Source: a virus. Taken from it: 26,133 nucleotides of DNA. Under the pieces are notes generated by a model that was not told where the DNA came from, did not search any database, and was given only the letters and a program-made list of their open reading frames with translations. Of the stretch, positions 1 to 9,148 are shown one piece after another (position 1 is the first letter of the stretch; each line of letters opens with the position of its first letter). A program made the position numbers and the translations under genes. The stretch is from the IMG/VR virus record IMGVR_UViG_3300030109_000489, positions 1-26,133 of that record; one strand, 5' to 3'.

Positions 1-3000
1 ACATCTTCAACAGCAAATGATTTATTTTTACCGCCTACTCTAATATTAACAATACCCGCACCTGAAGTGTTAGCCGGTACTTGTCTTGCAAATCCAGCAT
101 CTACCATATCTCTTACAACACGGTTAGCGGCAACATTCTTCATACCTAATGTTACGGCTGCTCTTAAATTTTCACCTATACCTGTAATTGGATCAACTAT
201 ATCTTTATCTTCACTACCTTTAGCTTTTACAAAAATATTTTTACTTAAACTAAGTCCTTTAAAAATTTTTGGTCCCTTTAAATACTGTGTTCCGTCTTCA
301 TCAACTCCTATCATTCTATAGAATGGAAAATAATCAGAATTAGCTGTCCATTGTTGAGCAGTATTTTCATCTAAAACACCTGTATCAACTAAAAACTTAA
401 CTACGTGTTGATCATACCTATCGTAAGCATCAGACATAGCTTGTAATTCAGGATAATCTTTTAAAGCTTGAGCGGCATCTTTTCTGTCTTGTGCTGTAGT
501 TTTTACCGGTTTTCCCTCTGCATTAAAACGTGTTTCACGTTTAGCTATACGCACAGCTTGAAAAGCCCACATTAATTGAGGATTTTCAAAAGCTGGTGCT
601 AAAAATTCCATAGGAGGTGCAACCGGTTTACCGTCTATAGGTGATATAGTTTCTACACGAATATAACCCTTTTCATCATATACAAATATGCCTTCCATAA
701 AACCAGCTCTGAAAACTTCTCCGGCTCTGTCTGACATCATAAGGGCACTTACAGCAGAAACATCCGCAGTAAGCATTTCTTCTTTTTCTCCTCTGGCTCT
801 AGCTGCCGACATTTCAACAGTTTTAAATCTTGCGTATCTATCTACAAGTTGTTCTCTGATAGAGTCTTCTGTCGCATAACCTTTTGCTGTTTGTAAAATT
901 ATGCTACCCATACTAGGTGCATCATCAAACGTGTCTCTTATGGTTACTTTTTGTACTAATTTTTCTGTTTTATCGTCTAATTTTTTACCGGAGTTTTTAA
1001 ACGAGTATTTAGGGTTTAATCTATCTCTTGGTATAAAGGCTAGGGGTTCTTTTAATTCTTGTATGTAAGCCGTTCTAATGGCTTCAGGAGAGGCATTTAA
1101 ATTGAATTTAGGAGTAAGGTTTGCTCTTACAAGTCTTTCGTTGATGCCTTTAGCACCTTCGATAGCTTCTTGTAGGTTTACTACTTCTGAGGAAACAGCT
1201 TCTGGTTCATTAATTTGGCTGCTTTCTCGGAGTATTCGTCTGACTTGAGATTCTCTTCCTCCGAAAAGAGAGGTAGGGAGAATCCCAGAGTCTTGTCTGA
1301 TGATTTGTTGATTTTTTCCGCCATTGTTATCTATCCATGCAAAACCGTCTGTTACATATTTTACCCTATGAAACGTATCAATAGGAGTGTTTTTTGTTTC
1401 TTCTAAATATATAGGAGGTACTAACCTTCCAGTCTTAGCAAAACGTTCATACATTCTGCCTAATGCCACTCTGTAATCAACATCTACTAAAACAGTTTTT
1501 ACGTTATATCCATTCTCCTGTAATTCTTGTATTGTATTTTGTATTTTTTTCCTTTTAGAAAATCCTCCTACTCTGGGTAAGAGTATGTTTTTACCTTCCT
1601 TTAAAAACTCTTGTATTACATTGTCTGTTAACATTGAAGCTTCAGTATGAGTAGCATTAGCACCTATTCCTCCGTCATACTCTGGAATTATTGCTTTTGC
1701 ATCATCACTATCAGCTATGGCTAAATCATAATTTTTTGCTATTTCTTCTGCAAAGAAAGATTTACCAGACGCAGGTGGTCCCAATATTATGTAAGCTTGT
1801 CGACCATTAGGTATTGGATTTCTACTGTAACTTTCAGCTTTTTCTTTTAATACTTGTGTAGCTTTACGTACTCCTCTTATTTTTTTGCCATTTACTATAA
1901 ACTCTCTTTTATTCAAATAGTTATTATTTAAATACCACCTTTCGCCATATTGAGTTAAATACTTGTCTACTGTTGTTTGTAACTCAGACATTCTATTCAT
2001 ACCCTCTAAAGATGCCGGATGCTCGGAGAGTTCTAATATGTTAGTTCCCGCATTTAAAAGTTCTAATAAATCTTTTTTAGCATTTGCAAACGCTATATTA
2101 TCTAAAGGTGCAGACAACTTGAGTTTTTTTCCTAATGTTCTTTGCTCTAAATCCGCTTGTCCTTCCATATAGATAGGCTCGTTGTATCTACGCAAGTTAT
2201 CTTTTATTTGTTTACCTCTGCTACCTTTAGGAGTTAAAAACTCCATAGCAGACATTTTGTATTTAGGCTTTAAGGGACCTAAATTAACTGTTCTTCTTTT
2301 TATAGGTTGAGGAGGTGTTTCGGCTTGATACGATATATCTTGTTTAGGTGCTACAGCTAAAGCGTTTGTTCCTACTAATAGATAATCAGTAGAGGTAAGA
2401 GAAGGCTGTGCAAAAACAGGCGGTTGAAATCCAAACATAACATCTTTATCTAACATTACCTTTTCTTTTTCTATGGTGTATTCTGTAATTTGTTTGTTGT
2501 CACCAAAAATTTCAAAAGGTGTATCTACAAATTCATTAGCTATTTTGACAGCTTCTTCTAAATTATTAGTAACTACTGTAGATGTCCCTTTCGCTCTATC
2601 TCCTACTACATACACCGGAAATGTATCAGGATAATTTTTTTTCTTTAATGTGTTTTGGGTCATTTGAAACAGTTGTGATTGTGTTTCACCTATTTCATAA
2701 TTATCGACTGACCTTCCTAATCTTCTAATAACGTTACTATTGTTTATTATTTCTCTTGCAAATATATTCTGACTTATTTGATTTATATCATTTCCGTATT
2801 CTTCATTTCTGGCACCTAATATAAACTCTTGAGTTAAAGTTGTAGGTCTTTGTTGTACATTTGCTATTTTGTATTTTAAATTAGGAGCGTCCTGAAGGGG
2901 TCTCTTGAAGTCGGGAGATGCTCTATCAGCAGCATCAGGAAAGTATTCATTACCTATACTTGTTTCAGTAATTCTTAGAAGATCAGCAAACTCACTAGCC

Positions 3001-6000
3001 AATATTCTATTTGTTCTTACAACAGGTGTTTGTACTTCGTAATTTCTAGTAGGTGTTCCAAATTCGTCTACACCAATTACCTCAACAGATTGTTTGGTAT
3101 CACCATACCTCTCTCTGATTCCTATCTCTCCACCTATAAGCTTATCAAAAACATCTTCGTAAGTACGATAGCCTAATTCGTTCAAACCATTATTTATACT
3201 GGTAAAAAACTTTTTAGTTCTTTCCATTAAACTTCGAGGGTTACCAGATATTTTTTTGTTTTCTATGTAATCTTCAAACAATAAAGCATTAGCCTCTTCT
3301 AATAAATCTACAGAATTTAAGTTTTGATTATCTAAAGTATTGTACCTATACTCTACAGCTTCAAGATATGTAGGCATTCTGCCTAACTCTTCTTTTAAAA
3401 TATTTAACTGTTCTTTACCTAATACTTCTGTTGCTGTTTTATTATTTAATTCATTATTCCTAACATAGTTATCTAAATTTGCTCTTTCTTGTGGAGAAAA
3501 TAAATCTAAAAATACAGCAGCATGAAACAACTCATGTCCCATAGTCTTAGAAAGATTATCTAAAACTTCTTGTTCTGTTGTAGTGCCTTCTTTTGCTTTA
3601 GCAACACTCAAAAATACTTCTGACCAAACAGGATCAAATTGCCCTTCTGCATCAGGATTAGCTTGTCCTACTCTAGTTTGTATAGCTTTATCTAATCTTA
3701 CAGATACTTCAGGTAAATTCATCTTTTCAAAAGATGCACCTAATAAGTTACGAAACTTTTGTATATCTTTAAGTTCTTGTTTAACTTCGGGGTCGTTCTG
3801 TATTTTAGATTGCTCTACACTATTAAGTGTCCACTCACCATTAGCATTAAATTTATATTTACTGCCTTTTTGATCAACTATACCAGCAGAAACAAGGTCT
3901 TGACGTAACCTAGTAGCTACACGTTTGTCTGCTAAGTTATTAGGATTTAATCCTAAAGCTGTGACTATATTAGGTATGGTGGGTGCAGAGCCTGTATTTA
4001 AAACTTCTACAACTTGATTGTATTCGTTTAATGTATAAGGACGGGGTGAAAAGTCAGGTAAAGTAATAGTATTACTTTCATGTGCGGGTAAGGTGCTTAA
4101 AAAAGAATAAACTAATCTTTTTTGTTGACCATTAAGTTTATTGAAATTTGGTTGACCTGTTAAACGTAATGACAAAGATTTAAATCCATTTGATTTAGTA
4201 TCTATGTTTACATTTAATTTTTTGCCAAGATTTTCTAACATCTTGACTGTTACGTTAGTAGGAAGGTTTTTAGTGAATCCGGCTTCTTCGTAAAGTCTTT
4301 TTGCTTTTACATCTAATAATCTATTAATATCAGCATCAGGCAATACACCTTGCAAAGATAATACATCTATTCCGGTAGTATCTCTGCCTACAGCATTAAT
4401 TAATCTTTCATAAGCAGCAGAATTTACATTAGGAGATGCTTCAACATCTCTTATATCAACTTGTCCAAAATAAGGATTTAATACAGCATTACCTAACTTG
4501 TTTACAAAAGGATTTGTTTCAGAGTCTGCATTAAGACCCTGCATGGTAGCAAAATTACTTTTTAGTTCATTTGAGTAATTAGCCCCACTTATTAAATTTA
4601 AAACTCCTGACACTCCTACAGCTTCTTCTTGTGTGTTAAAAGTGTTTCCTATTACTTCTTGATAAGTATCTGTAATTGCAAAGCTGCCTTGTCCGTCAGG
4701 TTGCACAAAAAACTGATTAGGTGCTACAACATCACTATCTGTATCAGCAAATGTATTTATTTTTCCTTGATTTTCTTGGTAGGTCTTAAAAGCTTCATTA
4801 AAGAAAGGTATACCTGTATCGTAAATTTTATTGCCGTCTGCAATTTGCACTTCACCTGCTAATTCTCCTAATCCTACTTGTTTCGCTTGTTCTTTAATAA
4901 CTTGTATTTCTTCGGTGGTGCGTTTAAAGTTTTCTTCTTTAGCAGCCGTCATACCTTTTACTTCTTGGTTAGCACTTATACCTCCTAAAATAGCATCAGC
5001 AGGAACAAACACAGCTTCACCTAATGTTTCTGCAAGAACCTCACCGTAAGATATTCTTTCACCGTCTTCTAAAGTAGCTAACTGTGCAAAATATTCAGCA
5101 CCACCCGGCAATCCCATCTGCAAAGGTGTTTGTGCTGCTATATTATAACTTTGCCTTACATAAGGATTTACGGCAGTACCAGTAGGACCCTTAACAAAAG
5201 GTAAAACTGAACGATTAGCACTTGTTATAACAGACGGTGCAATAATTCTAGTTGCTATACCACCAGTTATACCATCAATAGTACCAATTATTGCTCCTCT
5301 TTTAAGACCAAAATCATGTGCTTCTTCTATTAACTTGTCATTAGACATAATAGTTTTTATAGATTCAGGATTAGTCATATCTAATCCTTGTGAACGTAAG
5401 TATTCATGCACAGAATGACTGTATTCTATAGAACCTGACATACTACCGGTGCCTGTTACTTGTCCAGCAATTTGTGGTATTGCACCAAATGTTCTTAAAG
5501 CAGCACCTATACCTAAACTTGTTCCTGCAATTAACGCTGAAGCTGAACCAGAACGACCAACTACATCACCTAAAAAGTCTAATTTTTGACTTAAATCTAA
5601 ATCATTAAAAAATGCACCTAATGCTCTAGGATTTTCACCGTGACCCTCTTGCATAACCCACTTAAAAGCGTCACTAAGTTCTACTTCATTTATAGATTTT
5701 TGTAATGTATCAAAAGTATTTAAAGTATCTTTATTAAACTGTATAAGTCCTTTTTCTGCTTTTTCATCAGTTTCGTACATTTGTGCAGAAATAGGCTGCC
5801 CCGGAAACATCTCTTGAATCTGTCCGGATTTTCCCGTCCCATACAGCATAATATGCAAGTCTTGTTTTCTTTTTACTTCATCAGGACTAAGAGTTTGATT
5901 TTTTTCTTTGTCTAAAAGTGTGTTGTATTCATTATTAACTTGTTCTTCTTCTAATAAAGACTCATATACTTTCTGTTTATCTATATTAGTTAAAGCTTCT

Positions 6001-6278
6001 TGTTCAAAACCAGCTACAAATTGTTGACCTATTGAATCACCTTCGCTACGTGCTTCTTCAGGACGTAATTTAGGTGCAATAGATGCGTAAGGATTTTCTA
6101 TAGTAAGAGGGGGTTCTTCTGTGGTTTCTGTTACAACAGGTGTGGTCGCTACAGTTTCTTCTTCAACTGTAGGAGGTATGAATTTTGTTTCAAAACTTTG
6201 TATTCGTTCTTGTATTTCTTCTTCAGTTAAATCATCTGGCAAAGATAAAAACGATCCGTCAGACAGCAAATAGTCCAT
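1..6278 (-). CDS. giant phage polyvalent protein, 3' end outside window (zincin + zeta-like kinase)
   Basis: The minus-strand frame opened by the ATG at 6278-6276 stays open to the window edge, giving at least 2,092 residues. GTAGG about 8 nt upstream is a plausible RBS, and the start lies 1 nt after the previous stop. Visible parts: an acidic, Pro-rich N-terminus (1-100); Gly/Ala-rich hydrophobic stretches near 235-280 and 325-352; a zinc-protease motif HELFH at 915-919; and a Walker A loop GPPASGKS at 1500-1507. The latter is followed by ADSDDAKAIIPEYDGGIG, strongly like zeta-toxin/polynucleotide-kinase-type domains. The stretch from about 1840 to the edge resembles domains associated with large polyvalent phage proteins. 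Such proteins are thought to be packaged and injected with DNA to counter host functions. That role is inferred here from architecture and from its place beside virion genes. Confidence 0.85.
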   Translation of the reverse strand, partial: MDYLLSDGSFLSLPDDLTEEEIQERIQSFETKFIPPTVEEETVATTPVVTETTEEPPLTIENPYASIAPKLRPEEARSEGDSIGQQFVAGFEQEALTNIDKQKVYESLLEEEQVNNEYNTLLDKEKNQTLSPDEVKRKQDLHIMLYGTGKSGQIQEMFPGQPISAQMYETDEKAEKGLIQFNKDTLNTFDTLQKSINEVELSDAFKWVMQEGHGENPRALGAFFNDLDLSQKLDFLGDVVGRSGSASALIAGTSLGIGAALRTFGAIPQIAGQVTGTGSMSGSIEYSHSVHEYLRSQGLDMTNPESIKTIMSNDKLIEEAHDFGLKRGAIIGTIDGITGGIATRIIAPSVITSANRSVLPFVKGPTGTAVNPYVRQSYNIAAQTPLQMGLPGGAEYFAQLATLEDGERISYGEVLAETLGEAVFVPADAILGGISANQEVKGMTAAKEENFKRTTEEIQVIKEQAKQVGLGELAGEVQIADGNKIYDTGIPFFNEAFKTYQENQGKINTFADTDSDVVAPNQFFVQPDGQGSFAITDTYQEVIGNTFNTQEEAVGVSGVLNLISGANYSNELKSNFATMQGLNADSETNPFVNKLGNAVLNPYFGQVDIRDVEASPNVNSAAYERLINAVGRDTTGIDVLSLQGVLPDADINRLLDVKAKRLYEEAGFTKNLPTNVTVKMLENLGKKLNVNIDTKSNGFKSLSLRLTGQPNFNKLNGQQKRLVYSFLSTLPAHESNTITLPDFSPRPYTLNEYNQVVEVLNTGSAPTIPNIVTALGLNPNNLADKRVATRLRQDLVSAGIVDQKGSKYKFNANGEWTLNSVEQSKIQNDPEVKQELKDIQKFRNLLGASFEKMNLPEVSVRLDKAIQTRVGQANPDAEGQFDPVWSEVFLSVAKAKEGTTTEQEVLDNLSKTMGHELFHAAVFLDLFSPQERANLDNYVRNNELNNKTATEVLGKEQLNILKEELGRMPTYLEAVEYRYNTLDNQNLNSVDLLEEANALLFEDYIENKKISGNPRSLMERTKKFFTSINNGLNELGYRTYEDVFDKLIGGEIGIRERYGDTKQSVEVIGVDEFGTPTRNYEVQTPVVRTNRILASEFADLLRITETSIGNEYFPDAADRASPDFKRPLQDAPNLKYKIANVQQRPTTLTQEFILGARNEEYGNDINQISQNIFAREIINNSNVIRRLGRSVDNYEIGETQSQLFQMTQNTLKKKNYPDTFPVYVVGDRAKGTSTVVTNNLEEAVKIANEFVDTPFEIFGDNKQITEYTIEKEKVMLDKDVMFGFQPPVFAQPSLTSTDYLLVGTNALAVAPKQDISYQAETPPQPIKRRTVNLGPLKPKYKMSAMEFLTPKGSRGKQIKDNLRRYNEPIYMEGQADLEQRTLGKKLKLSAPLDNIAFANAKKDLLELLNAGTNILELSEHPASLEGMNRMSELQTTVDKYLTQYGERWYLNNNYLNKREFIVNGKKIRGVRKATQVLKEKAESYSRNPIPNGRQAYIILGPPASGKSFFAEEIAKNYDLAIADSDDAKAIIPEYDGGIGANATHTEASMLTDNVIQEFLKEGKNILLPRVGGFSKRKKIQNTIQELQENGYNVKTVLVDVDYRVALGRMYERFAKTGRLVPPIYLEETKNTPIDTFHRVKYVTDGFAWIDNNGGKNQQIIRQDSGILPTSLFGGRESQVRRILRESSQINEPEAVSSEVVNLQEAIEGAKGINERLVRANLTPKFNLNASPEAIRTAYIQELKEPLAFIPRDRLNPKYSFKNSGKKLDDKTEKLVQKVTIRDTFDDAPSMGSIILQTAKGYATEDSIREQLVDRYARFKTVEMSAARARGEKEEMLTADVSAVSALMMSDRAGEVFRAGFMEGIFVYDEKGYIRVETISPIDGKPVAPPMEFLAPAFENPQLMWAFQAVRIAKRETRFNAEGKPVKTTAQDRKDAAQALKDYPELQAMSDAYDRYDQHVVKFLVDTGVLDENTAQQWTANSDYFPFYRMIGVDEDGTQYLKGPKIFKGLSLSKNIFVKAKGSEDKDIVDPITGIGENLRAAVTLGMKNVAANRVVRDMVDAGFARQVPANTSGAGIVNIRVGGKNKSFAVED

Positions 6279-6279
6279 T

Positions 6280-7599
6280 TTAGAACCTACTGCTCATATC
6301 AATCATAGGTGGGTCTTCAGGTAATGCAGGTATTTGTCCTCCACTATATTGCATAGAAATACCTAATTTTTTAGCTTCTTCTGCTATATATTCTGCTCTT
6401 CTTTTCTCTCTTATTTGTGTTTCATTTAAACCTTCATATCCGGGCTCTAGTCCTTGCTTCGCCCTATCTACAAATCGTTCATGTTCAACAGTTTCTATTC
6501 GTCCTGTTACTGCTTCGTTTAACTCTTCTTTCAAGTCAACATCTGCTGCTTGTTCACCTCTAGTTATAGTGCCGTAGCCTATAAGTTCACCTGATTTGTT
6601 ATATGCTTGTTGATTAGGTTTATAGCCTGTTATAGTTCCCTTTTCATTTCTTATAGGTGTTCCGTACATATCAGGTATATCTCTAGCTAAAGCCTGTGCT
6701 AATGCTTCATTAGCTTGAGGTTTAGAACCCATTCTTTCGTAATAATCACCTAACTTTTTGGCTTGTTCTGATTTATATGCAAGTTCAGCTATTTTAGTTT
6801 CTCTTGCCCTGTCTGTTTTAGCTATATCTGCTTCCATTTTAGCTTGTGTTAAAGCATCTTTGTCAGCAGCAGCTAATGTTTTAGCAGCACCTTCGATTAC
6901 AGGATTTAAACTTTGTTGCAGTTGTTGTGGTGTAGCAGATGTTCCTACAGCTAATCCTGCTCTTACTAAATCAAGCCCTTGTCTTGAACGTCTTCTTTTT
7001 TCTTGTTCTTCAGGATCAAAATAACCTCTCATTAAACTTTGATAATCTAACTCAGCTTGTGTAGGTTGCATTCTTTCTGCATAGAAATCATAAAATTCAC
7101 CTACGCCGGTAGGATTATAAAAATTAAATGGTACTTGTTGTCCGGGTGCCATTTCTACAATTCCACCACCGCTATAACCCATGTTCTCTACTACTTCAGG
7201 TGCAACTTTAGCTAATGCTTCTAAACCTTTATTGGGTAGGTCTTTACCTTCTTTCATGCCTACCATGTTACTTGGCATCATTTGTCCTATACCCTGATCA
7301 CCTACAGGCATCATAGGTGTGTTTTGTGGCATACCTTGCATATTCATCATAGGAGCAGGTGTCATACCACCAAGACCTTGATTCATCATACCCATATTAG
7401 CTTCATTTACTATTCTGTCAGCTACAGTATTATCTTTGTTATAAGATGCCATACGTCCTGCGTGGTCTTCTCTCATGTCTTTACGGCGTTTTAACTCAGA
7501 TATAACTAAATATTGCGGATAAGCACCTGTTTGCATAGATTGCATAAGTGCTGAATCTGGTAATGATTTAATGTCGTCTTCTATTTGTAGTATGTTCAT
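6280..7599 (-). CDS. Met/Gly-rich phage virion-associated protein
   Basis: 439 residues with no enzymatic motif that I recognise. The N-terminus (MNILQIEDDIKSLPDSALMQ) resembles proteins found in the structural region of uncultured marine phages. Residues 68-118 are very rich in Met, Gly and Pro. YSGGG occurs at 142-146 and YSGGQIP at 418-424. The middle and C-terminal parts are charged and likely helical. The start has AAGG 6 nt upstream. The gene sits between another virion-type gene (after a 32-nt gap holding a palindrome) and the giant polyvalent gene, which starts 1 nt after its stop. A structural, internal-virion or assembly role is inferred from position and composition only. Confidence 0.7.
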   Translation of the reverse strand: MNILQIEDDIKSLPDSALMQSMQTGAYPQYLVISELKRRKDMREDHAGRMASYNKDNTVADRIVNEANMGMMNQGLGGMTPAPMMNMQGMPQNTPMMPVGDQGIGQMMPSNMVGMKEGKDLPNKGLEALAKVAPEVVENMGYSGGGIVEMAPGQQVPFNFYNPTGVGEFYDFYAERMQPTQAELDYQSLMRGYFDPEEQEKRRRSRQGLDLVRAGLAVGTSATPQQLQQSLNPVIEGAAKTLAAADKDALTQAKMEADIAKTDRARETKIAELAYKSEQAKKLGDYYERMGSKPQANEALAQALARDIPDMYGTPIRNEKGTITGYKPNQQAYNKSGELIGYGTITRGEQAADVDLKEELNEAVTGRIETVEHERFVDRAKQGLEPGYEGLNETQIREKRRAEYIAEEAKKLGISMQYSGGQIPALPEDPPMIDMSSRF

Positions 7600-7609
7600 T
7601 TGTTACCTT

Positions 7610-7635
7610 TTAAATATTGAACGTTCAATGTTTAA
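7610..7635. repeat. 26-nt near-perfect palindrome at a gene junction
   Basis: Centred on ACGT between 7622 and 7623. The perfect core is ATTGAACGTTCAAT (7616-7629); one mismatched pair (7615/7630) is followed by five more matching pairs, so 12 of 13 pairs match. It overlaps the stop codon of the 7632-8657 gene and lies just before the AAGG ribosome binding site of the 6280-7599 gene. It could be a protein-binding site or an mRNA hairpin (processing or attenuation). Function is unknown. Confidence 0.6.
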
Positions 7636-8657
7636 TTTCCCATTCCCCCTAAAGCTTGATATATACCTAAACCACCCAATCCTAATCCTAACATTGTTGA
7701 TGCAGCAGATGGAGTAGGTTGATAACTAGAAACCTGTTGTCCCGGAGTTATAGGCATACCTCGTAAAGCTTGTTGATAAAAAGAAATATTTTGTCTAGGA
7801 AATGCAAGTTGATCTTGAAACTCTTGATAACCCATGTCGTATATTTGTTGTTGCATAGCTTGTCTAGCCGTACCGGCTTGTCCTAACTGATCAAGTCTAG
7901 CTATTTCTGCTGCTTGTCTATTAAAACCTAAATCAGCTAGTGCACCGGCAGCACCTAATTGTTGTGCTCTAGTAGCTTGATCTGTTCCTATACCTGCAAA
8001 TCTCGCTGCTCTATCAGCTTCAAATGCACTTCGTCCTTGATCATAAGCCTCTAAAGAACCTACAGCTTGTATATCTGCTATCTGTTTGGTCAGTGCATTT
8101 TCTCTTTCAGATTGCATTATTGCTTCTCTATATCCACCTAATCCTCCTGAAGCTGCTGCATCTTGTGCTATTAAGTTCGACTGTCTTAACGATTGTTCTC
8201 TGGCTGCTTCTTTTGCCATATCTGTGACTGCTTGTTGATATGGATTCATATAAGCTTGCACATTGCCGTAAACAGGGTTACCTGCTGCATCTGTGCCGGT
8301 TACTTGATTATATGTACTTCGAGCAACTCCTTGTCCTGAACCTATAGCCGGAACCATAGTTCCTTCGGGAGTCATCATTTGATTCCTAGCTAAGTTAGTC
8401 ATAACGTCACTTGCAGGAGTTATTTGTGTAGGATCACCTGCTACAGCTAACCCTGCTTTTCCTGTCATAGCTAGTTCTTGCTCTGGACTAAATGTAGCAA
8501 GTCTTTGACCTTCATAAGTAGTATATGGAACAAGAGATTCTGTCTCTGCTCTTTGCATAAGCCTAGTTATATATGGCTCTGCATATTCAGGTAAATTAGT
8601 CTGTGTTACTGTTGATGTGGTCTCTTGAACACCACCTCCGCCTCCGCCTTTACTCAT
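7632..8657 (-). CDS. phage virion-associated protein, Gln/Ala-rich helical
   Basis: 341 residues from the ATG at 8657, which reads MSKGGGGGGVQETTSTVTQT. AGAGG lies 7 nt upstream. A longer TTG start at 8675 is possible but would place this RBS inside the coding region. The Gly-run N-terminus followed by LPEYAEPYITRLMQRAE, and a long Gln/Ala/Arg-rich helical middle, are typical of proteins encoded in the tail or internal-virion region of marine podovirus-like genomes. There is no catalytic motif. The start overlaps the stop of the upstream GNAT-like gene by 8 nt, so translation is probably coupled. Structural or ejection role inferred. Confidence 0.7.
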   Translation of the reverse strand: MSKGGGGGGVQETTSTVTQTNLPEYAEPYITRLMQRAETESLVPYTTYEGQRLATFSPEQELAMTGKAGLAVAGDPTQITPASDVMTNLARNQMMTPEGTMVPAIGSGQGVARSTYNQVTGTDAAGNPVYGNVQAYMNPYQQAVTDMAKEAAREQSLRQSNLIAQDAAASGGLGGYREAIMQSERENALTKQIADIQAVGSLEAYDQGRSAFEADRAARFAGIGTDQATRAQQLGAAGALADLGFNRQAAEIARLDQLGQAGTARQAMQQQIYDMGYQEFQDQLAFPRQNISFYQQALRGMPITPGQQVSSYQPTPSAASTMLGLGLGGLGIYQALGGMGN

Positions 8658-9147
8658 TGTCAAACCTCTTTTCAAATACCGTATAAGCCTTCTTCCAATT
8701 TGATCTGCTTAACCATTTCCAAAATCCGAACCTAGCTGTGCCTTCTATTCCATCGCAACCTGAGTCTTTTGCCCAAGCTTCGAGTTTCATACAAAGTAAC
8801 CAAGCCCACTCTTTAAACTCATCTCCACCTATATATTGTATCGCACACATTAAACTAGCAGGGTATCTAATAAATTGTGTAGTAGCCACACCTAATACTT
8901 TATTGTCTCTGTCTAATGTTACCCATAACTGCTGTTCATCATTCATTAAAGCTTCATAGACATAATCTATAGTCCACCTACCACCAGAACGACTAACTGC
9001 TTTTTCTAAATGAGGTTTTGCATCATCCCATACTGTATACAGTAAATTTATAGGTATTAGACTAATTATGTAGTCAGGATAGTCCTGTTTTATTTCTACG
9101 TAATTAGTATCAGATTCATCGTAATTATTTACATCAAACATATTCAT
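8650..9147 (-). CDS. GNAT-like acetyltransferase-fold phage protein
   Basis: 165 residues. The pattern AVSRSGGRWTIDYVYEALMN, then QQLWVTLDRDNKVLGVATTQ, a mid-protein Arg-Tyr-Pro segment, and a C-terminal LEAWAKDSGCDGIEGTAR followed by a Trp-rich helix matches phage proteins usually annotated as N-acetyltransferases. The canonical acetyl-CoA loop (Q/R-x-x-G-x-G/A) is not evident, so activity is uncertain. It is embedded among virion genes, as in many podovirus-like phages, and its 3' end overlaps the next gene. GTAGG lies about 6 nt before the ATG. Its substrate cannot be told from sequence. Confidence 0.7.
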   Translation of the reverse strand: MNMFDVNNYDESDTNYVEIKQDYPDYIISLIPINLLYTVWDDAKPHLEKAVSRSGGRWTIDYVYEALMNDEQQLWVTLDRDNKVLGVATTQFIRYPASLMCAIQYIGGDEFKEWAWLLCMKLEAWAKDSGCDGIEGTARFGFWKWLSRSNWKKAYTVFEKRFDNE

Positions 9148-9148
9148 A

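Noticed and set aside
8658-8675. TTG-start extension of the 341-aa virion protein to 8675
   Set aside because: The extension contains the AGAGG that serves as SD for the ATG at 8657.
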